Positions 59,832-64,000 of a DNA stretch of 64,000 nucleotides are shown piece by piece. The stretch lies in contig DASXGN010000035.1 of NCBI GenBank assembly GCA_036489025.1, positions 1 to 64,000 of the forward strand, given 5' to 3'. This DNA is from Dryocola sp036489025. Its GTDB lineage: Bacteria > Pseudomonadota > Gammaproteobacteria > Enterobacterales > Enterobacteriaceae. The position numbers and the translations under genes are program-made. The notes below the pieces were generated by a model that was not told the DNA's origin, did no database searches, and worked only from the letters and a program-made list of their open reading frames with translations. How positions within the stretch are numbered: the stretch's first letter is position 1; the number at the start of each line of letters is the position of its first letter.

Positions 59832-61118
59832 TTAAGAGGAGACTTCGGTCACTTTTTTGGCGGAATGTTTGTTATCCAGAGTTTCCCTAAGCTGTTTCTC
59901 ATCGAGCTGCTTAACCCATTTAGCCACCACGACGGTCGCTACGCCGTTGCCGACCAGGTTAGTCAAAGCGCGAGCCTCGGACATAAAGCGGTCAATCCCC
60001 AGAATCAGGGCCAGTCCTGCCACCGGCAGATGACCTACGGCTGAGATAGTGGCCGCCAGCACGATAAACCCGCTGCCCGTCACGCCCGCCGCACCTTTAG
60101 AAGAGAGCAGCAGCACAACCAGCAGCGTGATCTGATGGAAAATATCCATATGGCTGTTGGTGGCCTGAGCGATAAACACCGCCGCCATCGTCAGATAAAT
60201 CGAGGTGCCGTCGAGGTTAAAAGAGTAGCCCGTTGGGATAACCAACCCCACCACTGACTTACGGCAGCCGAGCTTCTCCATCTTATCAAGCATGCGCGGC
60301 AGCGCGGATTCGGAGGAGGAGGTCCCCAGCACGATCAGCAGCTCTTCCTTGATGTAGCGAATGAACTTGAAGATGCTAAAGCCGGTCACGCGGGCAATCG
60401 ACCCCAGCACGAGCACGACAAACAGAATACAGGTGATATAGAAGCAGATAATCAGCTGGCCGAGCTGCACCAGCGAGCCCACGCCGTATTTGCCGATGGT
60501 GAACGCCATCGCCCCGAAGGCGCCGATTGGCGCAAGGCGCATGATCATGTTGATAATGCCGAAGATAACCTGCGAGAAGCTTTCAATGACGTTGAAAATC
60601 AGCTGGCCCTTGTGGCCCAGACGATGCAGCGCAAAGCCAAACAGCACGGCAAACAGCAGCACCTGCAGGATATTCCCGCTGGCGAAGGCGCCAATCACGC
60701 TGCCCGGAATCACATCCAGTAAAAACGCGACCACCCCCTGCTGCTGGGCCTGCTCGGCGTACATCGCCACCGCTTTGGCATCCAGCGTTGAAGGGTCCAC
60801 GTTCATCCCCGCGCCCGGTTGCAGAACGTTCACCACGATAAGGCCGATGATCAGCGCGATAGTGCTGACCACTTCGAAATAGAGCAGCGCCACCGCGCCG
60901 GTGCGCCCAACCGCCTTCATGCTTTCCATGCCGGCGATACCGGTCACGACGGTGCAGAAGATAACGGGGGCGATGATCATTTTAATGAGCTTAACGAAGG
61001 CATCGCCAAGCGGTTTCATCTGTGCGCCCAGCTCCGGGTAGAAATGCCCGAGCAAAATACCGAGGGCGATGGCACTCAGCACCTGGAAATAAAGGCTTTT
61101 GAAGAGAGAGATTTTCAT
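59832..61118 (-). CDS. dctA: Aerobic C4-dicarboxylate transporter DctA
   Basis: DctA is a proton (cation)-coupled symporter for succinate, fumarate, malate and aspartate/orotate. The start at 61118 (MKISLFKSLYFQVLSAIALG), with AAGGA just upstream, gives 428 residues, as in E. coli. It is a glutamate-transporter-fold (DAACS) protein with SSSESALPRML (HP1 serine-rich loop, about residue 270), GYSFNLDGTSIYL (NxDG motif) and GSGFIVLAATIS. In E. coli it is under DcuSR and CRP control; I could not place those sites. Confidence 0.97.
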   Translation of the reverse strand: MKISLFKSLYFQVLSAIALGILLGHFYPELGAQMKPLGDAFVKLIKMIIAPVIFCTVVTGIAGMESMKAVGRTGAVALLYFEVVSTIALIIGLIVVNVLQPGAGMNVDPSTLDAKAVAMYAEQAQQQGVVAFLLDVIPGSVIGAFASGNILQVLLFAVLFGFALHRLGHKGQLIFNVIESFSQVIFGIINMIMRLAPIGAFGAMAFTIGKYGVGSLVQLGQLIICFYITCILFVVLVLGSIARVTGFSIFKFIRYIKEELLIVLGTSSSESALPRMLDKMEKLGCRKSVVGLVIPTGYSFNLDGTSIYLTMAAVFIAQATNSHMDIFHQITLLVVLLLSSKGAAGVTGSGFIVLAATISAVGHLPVAGLALILGIDRFMSEARALTNLVGNGVATVVVAKWVKQLDEKQLRETLDNKHSAKKVTEVSS

Positions 61119-61289
61119 AGGGTGTCCTTGAGAGGAAAAATTCCGCAAAGCCGCGTTTGCCTTTCGGCCTGCGGTTGCAAAATAACACCCACTAAACGTG
61201 TTGGACGTGATACAGCGCTAATTTGTAAACAAAATTGTTAAATAATTGAGCTGGCTCGCGCCAGCCCAGTAACATATGCAACAAAACAG

Positions 61290-63290
61290 CTACTCGATGG
61301 CCGCCGGTAAATAGCGCGTTTCAAATTCGTCGAGCGTCAAAGCCTTAGAGAACAAATAGCCCTGGGCAACCGTGACACCTTCGGCCAGCAGCCAGTCGCG
61401 CTGCGCGGTTTGCTCCACGCCTTCGGCCACCAGCTTGAGATCCAGCGTTTTAGCCATCGCGACAATGACGCTGACCATTGCGCCGTCTCCCGGCAGGCCG
61501 TCTACGAAGCTCTTGTCGATTTTCAGAGCGTCAATCGGCAGCGACTTCATATGGTGCAGATGGCGCAGGCTGGCGTAGCCCATGCCAAAGTCGTCCAGCG
61601 CGATCCTGACGCCCGCTTTACGCAGCGGACGCAGGATTTTTACCGCCGCGTCCGGGTCATCAATCCTGCGGCTTTCGGTCACTTCCAGAATCAGCGTGCC
61701 GGGCTGAATGCGGTAGCGGGTAATCAGCTCCAGCAGCGAAGGCACCATCGCTTCATGCAGCAGCTGAAGCGCGGAAAGATTCACGCTCAGCGGCAGAGCG
61801 ATCCCTCTTTTCTGCCAGGCGGAGAGCGTGCGGCAGGCCTCCTCGAGGATCCAGGTGCCAATCGTCACCATCAGCCCGCAGGCTTCAATACGCTCAATCA
61901 GCCCTTCCGGCAGCGCCCAGCTCCCGTCCGGCTGGCGCATGCGCAACAGAACTTCAGCGCTGACCGTTTCGCCGCTGGCCATATTGACCTGCGGCTGTAG
62001 CCAAACGGCAAACCGCTGGTTTTCCAGCGCGTTGAGAATATCGTGCTCTTCGGTCAGGCGACGCTGCGCCTTCTCCATTTGCTCCGGGTCGAAGAACTGA
62101 ATTTGATTTTTGCCGTGGCGGCGGGCGGAAAACGCGGCGGATACCGCGCGGCGATAAAGCTGCTCCGCCGTCAGGGCACCGTGGTACATCGCAATGCCAA
62201 TGCTGGCGGTCGGTCTGAGCTGGAGGCCGTTAATCGGTAACGTTTCATTGAGCACCGCCATTATCTGCTGCGCCAGCGCCATCGCGTGCCAGGAATCTTT
62301 CGTGCCGTGGGCAAGAATGCCGAAATCGTTGCCGCTTAGCTGCGCCAGCACCATATTCGGCGGCAGCACGCTGCGCATTTTGCTCACCATCGTCAGCAGC
62401 AGCGTTTCGCGCTGCTCTTCGTTGAGCACCCCGGCGGCGTCGTTCAGCGTTTCACTGGCGACAACGATCAGCGCGCTGTGCTTCTCGGTGGCCACCAGCT
62501 GTTCGAGCAGCGCCAGCAGCAGCGTTTTGTTCGGCAGGTCCGTCACCGCATGGCGCGTGCTCATCGCGCCCATTTCCTGATGCAGGCGCAATGACATCTG
62601 CTGATTACGGTTATAGCTGCGCACCAGCATGCCGATTTCATCGTCGTGGTGCAGGGGCGGCAGCTTCAGCTGATGTGCCGCCGCATCCTGCGGAGTGAGG
62701 TTATCCAGCTCGCGGGCAATCTTTCGCAGCGGATGAATAATCAGCCGGTTAATCGACCAGCTGATCGCCACCGATAAAATCAGCGCCAGCAGCAGATAGG
62801 TGGTCAGCAGCGTGGAAATCGTGCTGATGATGAATTTATACATCCGCCAGGAATCCGCCTGCAGTACCAGGTAAGCCAGCGGCTGTGGGTTTGCCGGGCG
62901 TTCTAGCGAATAAAGCGGCAGGGAGATTTGGACCGGCAGCTCAAACAGCCGCGCAATCCAGACGGGAATCGGGCGCTCTGGGGCAAAACTTTTGCGCAGC
63001 GCCTGGAACTGGTTAGGCAGCACCACGTCGGCCCGGCTGAGAATACCGGCGGGTTGAATCTGGGTGAGGATGGCCTCAGCCTGCGGAATATCCGCCTTCA
63101 GGATGGCCTCAGACAGGGGCAGACGCACCGAATGGGCGATTTTTTCCATCTGGCTGGCCGTGTCATAGCGGCTCTGCTGCACGAAGTGAAAGAGCTGCAC
63201 GACGATAAAAATGAAGATAAAAACCACGGAGACGGCCGACACCATCGCCATTTGTTTAATCGTTAGGGAACGACTGACTCGCAAGCTCAC
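61290..63290 (-). CDS. pdeK: HmsP-like EAL protein with degenerate GGDEF (YhjK/PdeK)
   Basis: This inner-membrane c-di-GMP phosphodiesterase has 666 residues. Two membrane segments (about 13-34 and 152-178) enclose a periplasmic sensor region, followed by HAMP (about 178-235). A GGDEF-like domain has SGNDF (319-323) in place of GGDEF, so cyclase activity is lost. The EAL domain keeps Glu446 (EVL), Glu536, Asp566-Asp567, Lys590 and Glu623, so phosphodiesterase activity is plausible. It lies next to bcsC, which links it to cellulose control. Confidence 0.93.
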   Translation of the reverse strand: MSLRVSRSLTIKQMAMVSAVSVVFIFIFIVVQLFHFVQQSRYDTASQMEKIAHSVRLPLSEAILKADIPQAEAILTQIQPAGILSRADVVLPNQFQALRKSFAPERPIPVWIARLFELPVQISLPLYSLERPANPQPLAYLVLQADSWRMYKFIISTISTLLTTYLLLALILSVAISWSINRLIIHPLRKIARELDNLTPQDAAAHQLKLPPLHHDDEIGMLVRSYNRNQQMSLRLHQEMGAMSTRHAVTDLPNKTLLLALLEQLVATEKHSALIVVASETLNDAAGVLNEEQRETLLLTMVSKMRSVLPPNMVLAQLSGNDFGILAHGTKDSWHAMALAQQIMAVLNETLPINGLQLRPTASIGIAMYHGALTAEQLYRRAVSAAFSARRHGKNQIQFFDPEQMEKAQRRLTEEHDILNALENQRFAVWLQPQVNMASGETVSAEVLLRMRQPDGSWALPEGLIERIEACGLMVTIGTWILEEACRTLSAWQKRGIALPLSVNLSALQLLHEAMVPSLLELITRYRIQPGTLILEVTESRRIDDPDAAVKILRPLRKAGVRIALDDFGMGYASLRHLHHMKSLPIDALKIDKSFVDGLPGDGAMVSVIVAMAKTLDLKLVAEGVEQTAQRDWLLAEGVTVAQGYLFSKALTLDEFETRYLPAAIE

Positions 63291-63412
63291 TCTCCGCTAT
63301 TTCTCTGCCCGCCTAAGCATAATCTTATGCGGGCTGAGTATACTGCATTGCGGGCGGTTTTAGGGGGTTGCGCGGGACGAATAGGGAAAATCTGTTTCCG
63401 GGCCGGTAAGCC

Positions 63413-63437
63413 CCCCTCTCCCTTGAGGAGAAGGGGA
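63413..63437. repeat. Fragment of the GC-rich hairpin repeat after bcsC
   Basis: CCCCTCTCCC and an imperfect GGAGAAGGGG form a short hairpin in the bcsC-yhjK spacer, resembling the arms of the repeats at 27849 and 58076. It may act as the bcs operon terminator. Confidence 0.5.
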
Positions 63438-63449
63438 AACGATCTCCCG

Positions 63450-64000
63450 TCAGAAATCGGCGTAAGGCACCAAAGGCTGCGGCGGCATATTCATATCGCC
63501 CTGCCAGCCCGCCAGCGAGTAGCGCACGAAAATCAGCGCGTGGCTCGGCGTGTAGTCTTTCGCCTGCTGAATATCTATCCCCGCGCCAATCGACCAGTGG
63601 GAATCTATCCTGCGCTCCACCAGCGCACGGGCCGTGTAACCAAAGCCGTTGCTGCTGCTGCCGCTAAACGGATCGTCGCGGTCCGGATAATCGTCGTTAT
63701 TCGGCACCAGGCTGGAAATCGGGTAGCGCTTCCCGGCGTTGGATTTGGAGTACGACCAGGAGCCGGAGCCGCCCAGCTCCCACGACCAGTTTTCCGTGCG
63801 CTGCCGCCAGATAACCGGAATCGCAAACGACACGTACTGCTGCGGGCTGTAATAGCCGCCCTGGCCGAGGAAGTAATCGCTCAGGTCTTTATCGTAGTGC
63901 CAGAGCATATTGGTCAGGCCGACGGTCAGACGACGGTTGTTTTCGTTGATGAGCTTGTAGTAATAGCCCGTCATGAAGCGCACGCGCCAGTTGTCCTCAA
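63450..64000 (-). CDS. bcsC: Cellulose synthase subunit BcsC (C-terminal part, cut by window edge)
   Basis: BcsC exports cellulose through the outer membrane. Only its last 182 or so codons are present. They encode the end of the C-terminal beta-barrel (MTGYYYKLINENNRRLTVGL; LGQGGYYSPQQYVSFAIPVI), finishing with PPQPLVPYADF. The frame is open to the window edge (EDNWRV precedes the first internal start candidate), so the gene continues outside. Its place downstream of the rest of bcs and next to yhjK matches E. coli. Confidence 0.93.
   Translation of the reverse strand, partial: EDNWRVRFMTGYYYKLINENNRRLTVGLTNMLWHYDKDLSDYFLGQGGYYSPQQYVSFAIPVIWRQRTENWSWELGGSGSWSYSKSNAGKRYPISSLVPNNDDYPDRDDPFSGSSSNGFGYTARALVERRIDSHWSIGAGIDIQQAKDYTPSHALIFVRYSLAGWQGDMNMPPQPLVPYADF

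Noticed and set aside
61119..61289. CRP or DcuR sites upstream of dctA
   Set aside because: Regulation is expected from E. coli, but I could not find a clear match in the 171-base spacer.

Overview
The window is a stretch of ordinary chromosome from a member of the Enterobacteriaceae, close to Escherichia, Enterobacter, Citrobacter and Cedecea. Nearly every protein has a clear E. coli K-12 counterpart, usually of the same or almost the same length, and gene order matches E. coli in long blocks. The genus cannot be settled by eye. I see no rRNA, tRNA, CRISPR array, prophage or insertion sequence.

Layout. 1-3500 (minus): the str operon, rpsL-rpsG-fusA-tufA, with tufA cut by the window edge. 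3500-6260 (minus): tusDCB (2-thiouridine sulfur relay), yheO and the periplasmic chaperone fkpA. 6490-10140: slyX, then slyD, yheV and the kefGB potassium efflux pair on the minus strand. 10140-16340: yheS (ABC-F), an added LysE-type exporter gene, yheT-yheU-prkB, yhfA and crp. 16400-22000: a palindromic repeat abutting yhfK, then argD, pabA, fic-yhfG and ppiA. 22240-30700: tsgA, a codA gene away from codB, the nirBDC-cysG nitrite/siroheme operon and yhfL. 30900-37300 (minus): aroK-aroB-damX-dam-rpe-gph-trpS. 37600-41000 (minus): hofMNOPQ, the DNA-uptake/pilus-like operon. 41100-48800: mrcA, nudE, igaA, yrfG and hslRO. 48850-53300: an SDR gene, the LysR gene rcdB (yhjC), yhjD and yhjE. 53370-53970: a chromosomal ccdAB toxin-antitoxin pair. 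54000-64000: yhjG, pdeH, kdgK, yhjJ, dctA, yhjK and the 3' end of bcsC.

How the genes connect. nirB has a textbook FNR site plus a NarL/NarP 7-2-7 site, and cysG supplies the siroheme that NirB needs. argD has two ArgR boxes spaced as expected. fkpA has a sigma-E promoter, and pdeH has an exact sigma-28 (flagellar) promoter. pdeH, yhjK and bcsC form a cyclic-di-GMP/cellulose neighbourhood. The aroK-to-trpS operon mixes shikimate, methylation, pentose-phosphate and tryptophanyl-tRNA functions, as in E. coli.

Departures from the E. coli arrangement are the LysE gene, codA, ccdAB, the SDR gene, the absence of frl and yhfS-Z before trpS, and a junction that places hslO beside the yhjC-yhjD-yhjE block, which is about 145 kb away in K-12 by memory. 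I did not find a convincing new multi-gene system. The most interesting items are the palindromic element forming the yhfK leader, the chromosomal ccdAB with its operator-like inverted repeat, the rearrangement junction, and the Fic/YhfG pair with a degenerate core motif.
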